Shown: one piece after another, positions 57,160-64,000 of the stretch
How positions within the stretch are numbered: the first letter of the stretch is position 1
Layout of the letters: each line of letters starts with the position of its first letter
Assembly: GCA_963730735.1 (NCBI GenBank)
Contig: CAVSSX010000007.1
Span: forward strand, 1,178,001-1,242,000
Source: CAVSSX01 sp963730735
GTDB lineage: Bacteria; Actinomycetota; Acidimicrobiia; Acidimicrobiales; RAAP-2
Reading direction: 5' to 3'
Length of the DNA stretch: 64,000 bases
Made by a program: the position numbers and the translations under genes
The notes under the pieces: model-generated
What the model saw: the letters and a program-made list of their open reading frames with translations, nothing else
Told to the model about the DNA's origin: nothing
The model's database searches: none

Positions 57160-58651
57160 CGTGACGCTGCCGCAACTTGGAGAGACCGTCACCGAGGGGA
57201 CCATTACCCGGTGGATGAAGGGAGTCGGCGACTCGGTCGAGCGTGACGAGCCGCTCTTCGAGGTGTCCACCGACAAGGTGGACTCCGAGGTGCCGTCGCC
57301 CGCCGCCGGCGTCCTCACCGAGATCCTCGTACCCGAGGGCGAGACCGTCGAGGTCGGCGCCCGACTGGCGGTGATCGGCGATGCTGGGGCCACGCCAGCA
57401 CCGGCGCCCGCCGCCGAGCCGGCACCGGCCCCTGCCGCCGAAGCTGCCCCGCCCCCGCCCCCGCCCCCGCCCCCGGCACCGGCGGCTCCTCCCGCCGCGC
57501 CGCCCCCGCCCCCGGCCGCCGCCGCCTCACCGCCGCCGGTGGCCGCGCCGCCGCCCCCCGCCGCCGCCCCGCCCCCGCCGGCCGCCTCGCCGCCCCCGCC
57601 CCCGCCGGGCTTCACGGTCGGCTCGGCCACGAGCGCCGGGCCCGAGGCACCGTTGCTGTCCCCGGTCGTCCGGCGCCTGCTGTCGGACAACGACATCGAC
57701 CCGTCCGAGGTGACCGGGACCGGCCTCGGCGGCCGGATCACCCGTGAGGACGTCCTGGCGGTGGTGGATGCCCGTCACGCCGGGACGACCGCCGCCCCGG
57801 CGGCGCCCACGGCCGCTCCGGAGCCGCCCGCCGCGCCGCAGCCCCCGCCGTCGGCGCCCGCCCACGCCGCCCCCGAACCGGCTCCGGCGGCGTCATCGGT
57901 CGTCGCCTCGGCCTCGACCTCGCTGGCCACGCCCCGAGCCGGGGACCGGGTCGTCCCGTTCTCCAACATGCGGCGTCGCACGGCCGAGCACATGGTGCGC
58001 TCCAAGGCCACGTCGCCCCACGCCTTCATCGCCAACGAGGTCGACTTCGAGAACGTCGAGCGGGTCCGGGCAGCCTGGGGTTCCCGGTTCAAGGCCGAGG
58101 AGGGATTCTCCCTCACCTATCTGCCGTTCATCGCCCGGGCCACGGTCGAGGCCCTGCGGGACTACCCCGAGCTGAACGCCTCGATCGCCGAGGACAGCCT
58201 GGTGGTGCACCAGCAGATCAACCTGGGCGTGGCCGTCGACCTCGACCACGAAGGTCTCATCGTGCCGGTGGTGCACCGGGCCGAAGAGGTGACGCTGCGA
58301 GGCATCGCCCGTCGAATCCGGGACCTGGCCGATCGGGCCCGCACCCGCCAACTCGGCGCCGACGACATCGCCGGGGGGACCATCTCGATCACCAACGACG
58401 GCCCGTTCGGCACGTTCTTCACGGTGCCGATCATCAACCAGCCCCAGGTGGCCATCCTGGCCACCGACGGCATCAAGCGCCGGCCGGTGGTCGTCACCCT
58501 GCCCGACGGCTCCGAGTCCATCGCCATCCATTCGACGGGCGTCCTCGGGATGTCGTGGGACCATCGGGCGGTCGACGGCGCCTACGTCTCGGCCTTCCTG
58601 GGCCGGGTCGCCGAGCTGCTCGGGTCGCGCGACTGGGCAGCCGAGCTGTAG
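57152..58651 (+). CDS. sucB: Dihydrolipoamide acyltransferase (E2)
   Basis: 499 residues from TTG 57152. Order: one lipoyl domain (about 1-80) with the lipoylated lysine in FEVSTDKVDSEVP, a Pro/Ala linker of about 80 residues with polyproline runs, a peripheral-subunit-binding domain (SPVVRRLLSDNDIDPSEVTG, GRITREDVL), a second Ala/Pro linker, and the catalytic acyltransferase domain ending with the active-site DHRAVDGAYV. One lipoyl domain instead of two or three is at the low end for actinobacteria. It serves pyruvate and/or 2-oxoglutarate dehydrogenase; sequence alone does not separate the two. It precedes lipB by 11 bases. Confidence 0.93.
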   Translation: MPDVTLPQLGETVTEGTITRWMKGVGDSVERDEPLFEVSTDKVDSEVPSPAAGVLTEILVPEGETVEVGARLAVIGDAGATPAPAPAAEPAPAPAAEAAPPPPPPPPPAPAAPPAAPPPPPAAAASPPPVAAPPPPAAAPPPPAASPPPPPPGFTVGSATSAGPEAPLLSPVVRRLLSDNDIDPSEVTGTGLGGRITREDVLAVVDARHAGTTAAPAAPTAAPEPPAAPQPPPSAPAHAAPEPAPAASSVVASASTSLATPRAGDRVVPFSNMRRRTAEHMVRSKATSPHAFIANEVDFENVERVRAAWGSRFKAEEGFSLTYLPFIARATVEALRDYPELNASIAEDSLVVHQQINLGVAVDLDHEGLIVPVVHRAEEVTLRGIARRIRDLADRARTRQLGADDIAGGTISITNDGPFGTFFTVPIINQPQVAILATDGIKRRPVVVTLPDGSESIAIHSTGVLGMSWDHRAVDGAYVSAFLGRVAELLGSRDWAAEL

Positions 58652-58662
58652 GGGACGACACC

Positions 58663-59808
58663 GTGCTCCGGGTCCGCCGTCTGGGGCGCGTCCCCTATGC
58701 CGAGGCGCTGTCGCTGCAGACGGCGCTCTTCCAGCGTTCCGAGGACGACTACCTGCTGGCGCTCGAGCACCCGCACGTCTACACGTTGGGTATCCGGGCC
58801 GACCGGCGACACGTGCTCGTGGACCCGGCGTCGGTCGGCGCTGCCCTCGAGGTCACCGACCGGGGTGGCGACGTCACGTACCACGGACCGGGTCAGCTGG
58901 TGCTCTACCCGATCGTCACCTTGGCCGACGATCCCGGCGCCGGTCGGGCGCACGTGCACCGGCTGGAAGAGGTCGTCATCGGTGCCCTGGCCGATCTGGG
59001 CGTGGGCATCGCCGGGGTCGGGGTGGGCCGCCTCGAGGGGTATCCCGGGATCTGGGTCGGTCTCGACGGACCGTCACCGCGCAAGGTGGCGGCGGTCGGG
59101 GTGCGGGCGGTGCGGACGGCCGACGGTCGCCGCCGGACCCTCCACGGGGTGGCCCTCAACGTGGACTGCGACCTGTCGATGTTCTCCCACATCGTGCCCT
59201 GTGGCATCGCCGATCGCCCGGTGACGTCGTTGCGGGCCGAGGGGTCGACGGTGACGATGGACGAGGTGGTCGAGGCGGTCCTGGCCCGGGCGATCTCGGC
59301 TTGGGGGAAGGGCGGCGAGGTCGACCGGCGCGACGTCACCCTGGCCGGCGACGCCGACCGGTTGCCCGAACGACCGCCTGGAGGCGACGACCACGGCTCC
59401 CGGCGGCCCGGTCCCGGTGGCGCTCACCACCGAGCGGCCGCTGCTGCGGCGGCTCCGCCAGGCCGGGGTCGACCCCGACGGCGGCCTGGACCTGTCGAGC
59501 CGCAAGCCCGACTGGTTGCGGATCCCGGCCCGGATGGGCAAGGGGTACCTCGACCTCGGCCGGACCATCCACGACCTCGGGCTGGTGACGGTCTGCGAGG
59601 AGGCCGGCTGCCCCAACATCTACGAGTGCTGGGCCGACGGCACGGCCACCTTCATGATCAACGGCTCGCGCTGCACGCGGGCCTGCGGGTTCTGCCTGGT
59701 CGACACGCGCCACCCGCTGCCGCTCGATGCGACCGAGCCCGAGCGCGTGGCCGAAGCGGTCGAGCGGATGCGGCTGGCCCACGCCGTGGTGACCTGCGTG
59801 GCCCGTGA
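58663..59808 (+). CDS. lipB: Octanoyltransferase LipB, 3' end unresolved
   Basis: From GTG 58663 the protein matches LipB for about 225 residues: LALEHPHVYTLGIRAD, the RGGDVTYHGPGQLVLYPI signature, RKVAAVGVRAVR with catalytic Lys, HGVALNVDCDLSMFSHIVPCGI with catalytic Cys. The family's end is expected near 59340, but the frame meets no stop until 59806-59808, almost 400 bases inside lipA, where it is obviously a shadow. Nor does either other frame hold a stop between 59340 and 59417. A missing base near 59365 would fuse lipB in frame to lipA; a lost stop is the alternative. It transfers octanoyl groups from ACP to E2. Confidence 0.8.
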   Translation: MLRVRRLGRVPYAEALSLQTALFQRSEDDYLLALEHPHVYTLGIRADRRHVLVDPASVGAALEVTDRGGDVTYHGPGQLVLYPIVTLADDPGAGRAHVHRLEEVVIGALADLGVGIAGVGVGRLEGYPGIWVGLDGPSPRKVAAVGVRAVRTADGRRRTLHGVALNVDCDLSMFSHIVPCGIADRPVTSLRAEGSTVTMDEVVEAVLARAISAWGKGGEVDRRDVTLAGDADRLPERPPGGDDHGSRRPGPGGAHHRAAAAAAAPPGRGRPRRRPGPVEPQARLVADPGPDGQGVPRPRPDHPRPRAGDGLRGGRLPQHLRVLGRRHGHLHDQRLALHAGLRVLPGRHAPPAAARCDRARARGRSGRADAAGPRRGDLRGP

Positions 59809-60370
59809 CGACCTCCCCGATGGTGGTGCCGGGGCGATGGCCGAGACCATCGCCGCCATCCGGCGGCACCGGCCGGCCACGACGATCGAGGTCCTGATCT
59901 CGGACTGCAAGGGGGACGCCGACGATCTGGCGACGATCTTCGACGCCCGGCCCGACATCCTCAACCACAACATCGAGACGGTGGCCCGGTTGCAGCGGGC
60001 CGTCCGCCCGTCGGCCGGCTACGCCCGGAGCCTCTCGGTGCTGGCCCGGGCGGCCGAGGCCGGCCTGGTGGTGAAGTCCGGCCTCATGGTGGGGCTGGGC
60101 GAGACCCGCCAGGAGGTCGTGTCGACCTTGGCCGACCTGCGGGGCGTGGGCGTGTCCATCGCCACCATCGGCCAGTACCTCCGGCCGAGTCGGGACCATC
60201 TCCCGGTCGAGCGCTGGTGGACGCCCGAGGAGCTCGAGGAGCTCGGCGCCATCGGCCGGTCGCTCGGCCTGGCCCACGTCGAGTCGTCACCCCTCACCCG
60301 GTCGAGCTACCACGCCCGGGACGCCGCCGAAGCCGCCGGGGCGGTGCCGGTGACCCTCACCGCACGCTGA
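59417..60370 (+). CDS. lipA: Lipoyl synthase LipA
   Basis: 317 residues from GTG 59417; no clear ribosome site. Auxiliary cluster cysteines are in TVCEEAGCPNIYECW and the radical-SAM CxxxCxxC in CTRACGFCLVDTRH; the terminal SSPLTRSSYHA supplies the serine ligand of the auxiliary cluster. It inserts two sulfurs into the octanoyl group made by LipB, completing the cofactor of the E2 encoded upstream. The start is uncertain because of the unresolved lipB end. Confidence 0.95.
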   Translation: MALTTERPLLRRLRQAGVDPDGGLDLSSRKPDWLRIPARMGKGYLDLGRTIHDLGLVTVCEEAGCPNIYECWADGTATFMINGSRCTRACGFCLVDTRHPLPLDATEPERVAEAVERMRLAHAVVTCVARDDLPDGGAGAMAETIAAIRRHRPATTIEVLISDCKGDADDLATIFDARPDILNHNIETVARLQRAVRPSAGYARSLSVLARAAEAGLVVKSGLMVGLGETRQEVVSTLADLRGVGVSIATIGQYLRPSRDHLPVERWWTPEELEELGAIGRSLGLAHVESSPLTRSSYHARDAAEAAGAVPVTLTAR

Positions 60371-60425
60371 GGTTCGGCCCGCCGGCCCGATTCGGCAACG
60401 GCGCCGCCAGGTGGTCAAATGGTGC

Positions 60426-60785
60426 ATGGCACACAACGTCCTGGGTGGCGAACTCGAGGTCTGCAGCACCGACCCCTTGACCGGTTTCTATCGCGACGGT
60501 TGTTGCAACACCGGGGCCGATGACCTGGGTGTCCACACCGTGTGTACCCGGGTGACCGAGGAATTCCTGGCCTTCTCCAAGGAGGCCGGCAACGACCTCA
60601 GCACCCCCCGGCCCGAGCTCGGATTCCAAGGGCTCCGGCCCGGCGACCAGTGGTGCCTGTGTGCCGACCGCTGGCAGGAGGCCCTCGAGGCCGGCGCAGC
60701 GCCGCAGGTCGTGCTGGAGGCCACCCACGTCTCCACGCTCGAGTGGGTCAGCCTCGACGACCTCCGGGAGCACGCCGGCGCCTGA
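60426..60785 (+). CDS. DUF2237 family protein
   Basis: 119 residues from ATG 60426. It matches DUF2237 along its length: MAHNVLGGELEVCSTDPLTG, YRDGCCNTGADDLGVHTVC, FLAFSKEAGNDLSTPRPELG, GDQWCLCADRWQEALEAG. Six cysteines including CC suggest metal binding or redox function. No role is known for the family. It lies 55 bases after lipA, possibly the last gene of that operon, and converges with the S4 gene. Confidence 0.88.
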   Translation: MAHNVLGGELEVCSTDPLTGFYRDGCCNTGADDLGVHTVCTRVTEEFLAFSKEAGNDLSTPRPELGFQGLRPGDQWCLCADRWQEALEAGAAPQVVLEATHVSTLEWVSLDDLREHAGA

Positions 60786-60803
60786 GATCGCCGGCCGTCG
60801 ACG

Positions 60804-61010
60804 TCAGCTGACCCGGACGGTCGTCCCGGCCACGCGCACCAGGTCGCCCCGGTGGATCTGCCGGCCGCGCCGTTGTTCGATCTGCCCGTTCACCGACACC
60901 GCCCCCTCGTCGAGGAGGTCCTTGGCGGCCGAACCCGACTCGGCCAGATCGGCCAGCTTGAGGAGTTGACCGAGACGGATCGGGTCCTCGGCGATGCTGA
61001 CGTCGAGCAA
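60804..61010 (-). CDS. S4-domain RNA-binding protein (YbcJ-like)
   Basis: 68 residues from TTG 61010: LGQLLKLADLAESGSAAKDL, LDEGAVSVNGQIEQRRGRQI, RGDLVRV form a single S4 domain, the RNA-binding fold of RluB/S4 proteins, as in YbcJ. TTG start immediately downstream of the preceding gene's stop (three bases), so the two are co-transcribed. The target RNA is unknown. Confidence 0.88.
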   Translation of the reverse strand: MLDVSIAEDPIRLGQLLKLADLAESGSAAKDLLDEGAVSVNGQIEQRRGRQIHRGDLVRVAGTTVRVS

Positions 61011-61013
61011 CGG

Positions 61014-61949
61014 TCAGATCCGGTGGGCCGTGTGCTCGGTCCAGGCCACGCCGTCCCAGTAGCGCAAGGTGTCGGGATCGCCGCTCGGTTCGGGCAACCA
61101 ACCGGCGGGCGTGCCCACCTCGGGGTCCGAGGGGCCAGCTCGACGGGCCACCGTCCCGTCGAGGTCGAGCTCGGGGGTCACCGACTCGTGCTCGTCCTCG
61201 GGACTCGACGGCGTGACCTTCTCGGCGTCCGGGTCGATCCGGGCGTGGGCCGGACGTCGGGGCGGCGTGCCCTGGGCCAGCGGCGGTGGATCGGTCGCCG
61301 CGTGGGCACCCGTCACCGACGGGGTGCCGGCCCTGGTGGGGGGGCCGTCCGAGCCGTTGGCGACCGCTCGACGACGTCGGCGACCGCTCGATCCGTTGGG
61401 CGACGGCAGGTCGACGAACCCGGCCATCGGGTCGAGGGGCACGGACGAGGGCCCGCCGTGTGCGCCGTTGGTCGTCGGCGCCGGCGCGGCGGTCGCCAGC
61501 ACGGCGTCGCCGGCATCGGCCGGTGCCGGCTCGTCGGCGCCGGCCTCGTCGGCCGGGGCCGGGACGCTGGCCACCGGTGACGTGGCGGCATCCTCGGCGG
61601 TGAGGGGCGGCGTAGGGGTCGGCGTCGGCGTGGCCGACGGTTCCCCGCCGCTCGGCGTCGCCGCCGTGGCGACCGAGTCGGGCGGTGGGGGTGGCGGTGG
61701 GGGTGGCGGGGGTGGGGGAGCGGCTGCGGCGGACGCCTCGGGGCTCGGGGCCGCCGGTTCCCCCGATCGGGCGACCTTGACCCGGTGCCGCTCTCGGGCC
61801 CGCACCACGGCCACGATGAGCAGGATGGCCACGGCCACGGCGGCCAGGACGATCTCGACGATCAGCTTCGACCGGGGGTCCTGGATGGCCGTGACGAGCG
61901 CCACGACGTGGTGGCCAGGGATCGCGGTGCCGTCAGGTGCCGTCGGCAT
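61014..61949 (-). CDS. Membrane-anchored Pro/Ala-rich protein with DUF2510 domain
   Basis: 311 residues from ATG 61949 (a GTG at 61952 directly precedes). One membrane helix (about residues 28-50: IVEIVLAAVAVAILLIVAVV) then RARERHR, a long disordered Pro/Ala region with a run of 13 prolines, and a C-terminal DUF2510 motif (PAGWLPEPSGDPDTLRYWDG, VAWTEHTA). DUF2510 is a short tryptophan-rich actinobacterial module of unknown function, here on the end of a long flexible arm probably in the cytoplasm. Co-transcribed with the S4 gene. Confidence 0.8.
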   Translation of the reverse strand: MPTAPDGTAIPGHHVVALVTAIQDPRSKLIVEIVLAAVAVAILLIVAVVRARERHRVKVARSGEPAAPSPEASAAAAPPPPPPPPPPPPPDSVATAATPSGGEPSATPTPTPTPPLTAEDAATSPVASVPAPADEAGADEPAPADAGDAVLATAAPAPTTNGAHGGPSSVPLDPMAGFVDLPSPNGSSGRRRRRAVANGSDGPPTRAGTPSVTGAHAATDPPPLAQGTPPRRPAHARIDPDAEKVTPSSPEDEHESVTPELDLDGTVARRAGPSDPEVGTPAGWLPEPSGDPDTLRYWDGVAWTEHTAHRI

Positions 61950-62042
61950 CACGCGAAGGTAGCGCCCACCGACGTCGCTGACCAGTAGGGGGAGCGCTCC
62001 GTGCCCGAGCGGGGCGCTGCGGGTGCCGGGCGCAACCGGGGA

Positions 62043-64000
62043 TCAGGCGACGAAGTACTTGGCCTGGGGGTGCGAGCAGATGATGGCGTCGGTGGTCTGC
62101 TCGGGATGGAGCTGGAACCCTTCGCTCACCTCGACGCCGATCCGGTCGCCGCCGAGCAATTCCACGACCTTGGCGTTGTCGGTGAGGTCCGGGCACGCCG
62201 GGTAGCCCCACGAGTAGCGGCCGCCCCGGTAGCGCTGGCGGAACAGGCCGGCCAGCGTCGGGCCGTCCTCGTCGGCGTACCCGAGCTCCTGGCGGATCCG
62301 CAGGTGCCAGTACTCGGCCAGGGCCTCGGCCATCTCCACGCCCAGACCGTGCAGGAACAAGTACTGCTGGTACTCGTCGCCGGCGAAGAGCTCGGCCGCC
62401 GCCTCGGAGACCCGTGAGCCCATGGTGACCAGCTGGAACGACGCCCAGTCCTCCTCACCCGACTCGGTCGACCGGAAGAAGTCGGCGATGCTCAACCACG
62501 GGGCCTGGCGCTGACGGGGGAAGGTGAAGCGCAGCCACTCCGATGCCCGGGACTCGTCCTTCCAGACGATCAGGTCGTTGCCCTCGGCGTTGGCGGCGAA
62601 GTGCCCGTAGGCCACCTGGGGCACCAGCAGATCGGCCTCCTTGGCCTTGGCCAGCTCCTCACGAAGGGTGGACCGCACCCGGTCCTTGAAGGCCTCGTCG
62701 TCCTCGCCCAGCTCCTTGTCGGGTCGGAAGCCCCACTGGTTGCGGAAGAGCGAGGTGAGGTTCAGGTACTCGGCCACGGTGTCGACCGGGATGCCCTTGG
62801 CCACCCGGCTGCCGACGAAGGGTGGCACGAACACCCGGTTGTCGAGCGCCACGTCGGGCGAGCGCGACGGCTGCCCCTCGACCGGCCCCTCCTGGGCGTC
62901 GAGCCGGCTGCGGTGGGGGACCGTGCTGGCCGAGATCTCGCGCCCGAAGAGCTCGTCCTCCTCACCGGTGCGCTGCAGCTCCACCAGCCGGTCCATCGTC
63001 CGGAGGCCCTCGAAGGCGTCCTTGCCGTAGAAGAGGCGGCCCCCGTAGACGCCCCGGAGGTCGCGCTCGACGTAGGAGCGGGTGAGGGCGGCCCCGCCCA
63101 GGATCACGGGGAGCCCGGTCAGGCCCCGGGCGTTCAGCTCCTCGAGGTTCTCCCGCATGATGAGGGTCGACTTGACCAGGAGGCCGCTCATGCCGACGGC
63201 GTCGGCCCCGTGCTCCTCGGCGGCGGCGATCATCTCGCTGATCCCCACCTTGATGCCCAGGTTGACCACCTCGTAGCCGTTGTTGGTCAGGATGATGTCG
63301 ACCAGGTTCTTGCCGATGTCGTGGACGTCGCCCTTCACCGTGGCCAGGACGACCGTGCCCTTGCCCCCCTGGTCGCTCTTCTCCATGTGGGGCTCGAGGT
63401 AGGCGACGGCGGCCTTCATGGTCTCGGCCGACTGCAGCACGAAGGGCAGCTGCATCTCCCCGGAGGCGAAGTACTCGCCGACGGTCTTCATCCCGGCCAA
63501 CAGGACGTCGTTGACGATGGCCAGCGGGGTGTGCCCGGCGCCCATCGCCTCGTCGAGGTCGGCTTCCAGGCCGTTGCGGTTGCCGTCGATGATGCGCTGC
63601 TCGAGGCGGCGGTCGACCGGCCAGTCGAGGTGCTCGTCGGCCGAGGCCGCCGAGGTGGACACGCCCTCGAAGAGGGCCAGCAGCTCCTGCAGCGGGTCGT
63701 AGCCCTCGCGACGGCGGTCGTAGACGAGGTCGAGGCAGATCTCCTTGGCCCGCTCGTCGATCTTCGACAGGGGGAGGATCTTGGAGGCGTGCACGATGGC
63801 GGCGTCCAGTCCGGCCGCCACGCACTCGTGGAGGAAGACCGAGTTGAGCACCTGGCGGGCGGCCGGGTTGAGCCCGAAGGAGACGTTGGACAGGCCGAGG
63901 ATGGTCGACACGCCGGGCAGCTCGGCCTTGATCCGCCGGATGCCCTCGATGGTCTCGATGCCGTCGCGCCGGCTCTCCTCCATCCCGGTCGACAGCGGGA
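62043..64000 (-). CDS. metH: Cobalamin-dependent methionine synthase, N-terminal part outside window
   Basis: The frame is open through the right edge; 652 codons are present. They cover the end of the pterin-binding domain (TGMEESRRDGIETIEGIRRI, ILGLSNVSFGLNPAARQVLN), the cap (MGAGHTPLAIVNDVLLAGMK), the cobalamin-binding domain with DxHxxG in KGDVHDIGKNLVDIILTNNG, and the AdoMet reactivation domain ending with FQLHPEQTTDAIICSHPQAK. The homocysteine domain and upstream control region are outside. It transfers a methyl group from methyltetrahydrofolate to homocysteine via B12. All visible residues are normal. Confidence 0.95.
   Translation of the reverse strand, partial: PLSTGMEESRRDGIETIEGIRRIKAELPGVSTILGLSNVSFGLNPAARQVLNSVFLHECVAAGLDAAIVHASKILPLSKIDERAKEICLDLVYDRRREGYDPLQELLALFEGVSTSAASADEHLDWPVDRRLEQRIIDGNRNGLEADLDEAMGAGHTPLAIVNDVLLAGMKTVGEYFASGEMQLPFVLQSAETMKAAVAYLEPHMEKSDQGGKGTVVLATVKGDVHDIGKNLVDIILTNNGYEVVNLGIKVGISEMIAAAEEHGADAVGMSGLLVKSTLIMRENLEELNARGLTGLPVILGGAALTRSYVERDLRGVYGGRLFYGKDAFEGLRTMDRLVELQRTGEEDELFGREISASTVPHRSRLDAQEGPVEGQPSRSPDVALDNRVFVPPFVGSRVAKGIPVDTVAEYLNLTSLFRNQWGFRPDKELGEDDEAFKDRVRSTLREELAKAKEADLLVPQVAYGHFAANAEGNDLIVWKDESRASEWLRFTFPRQRQAPWLSIADFFRSTESGEEDWASFQLVTMGSRVSEAAAELFAGDEYQQYLFLHGLGVEMAEALAEYWHLRIRQELGYADEDGPTLAGLFRQRYRGGRYSWGYPACPDLTDNAKVVELLGGDRIGVEVSEGFQLHPEQTTDAIICSHPQAKYFVA

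Noticed and set aside
1..64000. CRISPR arrays, insertion sequences, prophage or toxin-antitoxin modules
   Set aside because: No regularly spaced direct repeats, transposase motifs, phage structural genes or convincing antitoxin-toxin pairs were seen on either strand.

Overview
The window is chromosomal DNA of very high G+C content from an actinobacterium, most likely of class Acidimicrobiia. That placement is an inference from several signs: homodimeric AceE, an F420-type LLM oxidoreductase, DUF3097 and DUF2510 proteins, a secreted protein built from GYW..DGGVFSFGDA repeats, frequent GTG/TTG starts, and no phage, IS or CRISPR content. Both ends cut genes: a Tat-exported FAD oxidoreductase on the left and metH on the right.

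Layout. 1-14 kb: small oxidoreductase and hydrolase genes, including a run of SnoaL-like proteins with a zinc alcohol dehydrogenase, an SDR and a HAD hydrolase, then two LPG-synthase-type membrane proteins. The first of these is a three-part fusion whose PAP2-like and kinase-like domains both look catalytically dead. 14-18 kb: a SirB1-type protein, a MaoC-like hydratase, a GH-A clan glycosidase lipoprotein, and a secreted protein behind a well-formed cyclic-di-GMP-I riboswitch. 18-29 kb: acyl-CoA ligase, msrB-msrA, and several regulator-plus-target modules (ArsR/SRPBCC, MarR/quinone oxidoreductase, GntR-YtrA/ABC transporter, AraC/VOC), three of them with clear palindromic operators. 29-40 kb: a repeat-rich secreted protein behind strong terminator hairpins, acyl ligase, DUF3097, phytanoyl dioxygenase, epimerase/TetR. 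40-46 kb: a secreted beta-propeller divergent from an ECF sigma/zinc anti-sigma pair, then short unfamiliar genes up to a tRNA-Ala(GGC). 46-64 kb: housekeeping genes, namely leuS, aceE, rnhA, lpd-E2-lipB-lipA, an S4 protein and metH.

How they work together. AceE (E1) with the lpd and E2 products would form the pyruvate dehydrogenase complex (E2/E3 may also serve 2-oxoglutarate dehydrogenase), and LipB and LipA put the lipoyl group on E2. Many other genes look like peripheral catabolism and redox functions under local one-component regulators.

A striking feature of the sequence is repeated single-base frame disruptions in otherwise well-conserved genes (near 10.37 and 10.5, 14.92, 26.43, 27.76 and 38.16 kb, and perhaps 43.29 and 59.37 kb). 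Either this assembly carries indel errors or several genes are freshly broken. I did not find a convincing wholly new defence or mobile system. The best candidates for new biology are the degenerate PAP2/pseudokinase/LPG-synthase fusion, the c-di-GMP-controlled secreted protein, and the unassigned 42-46 kb genes.
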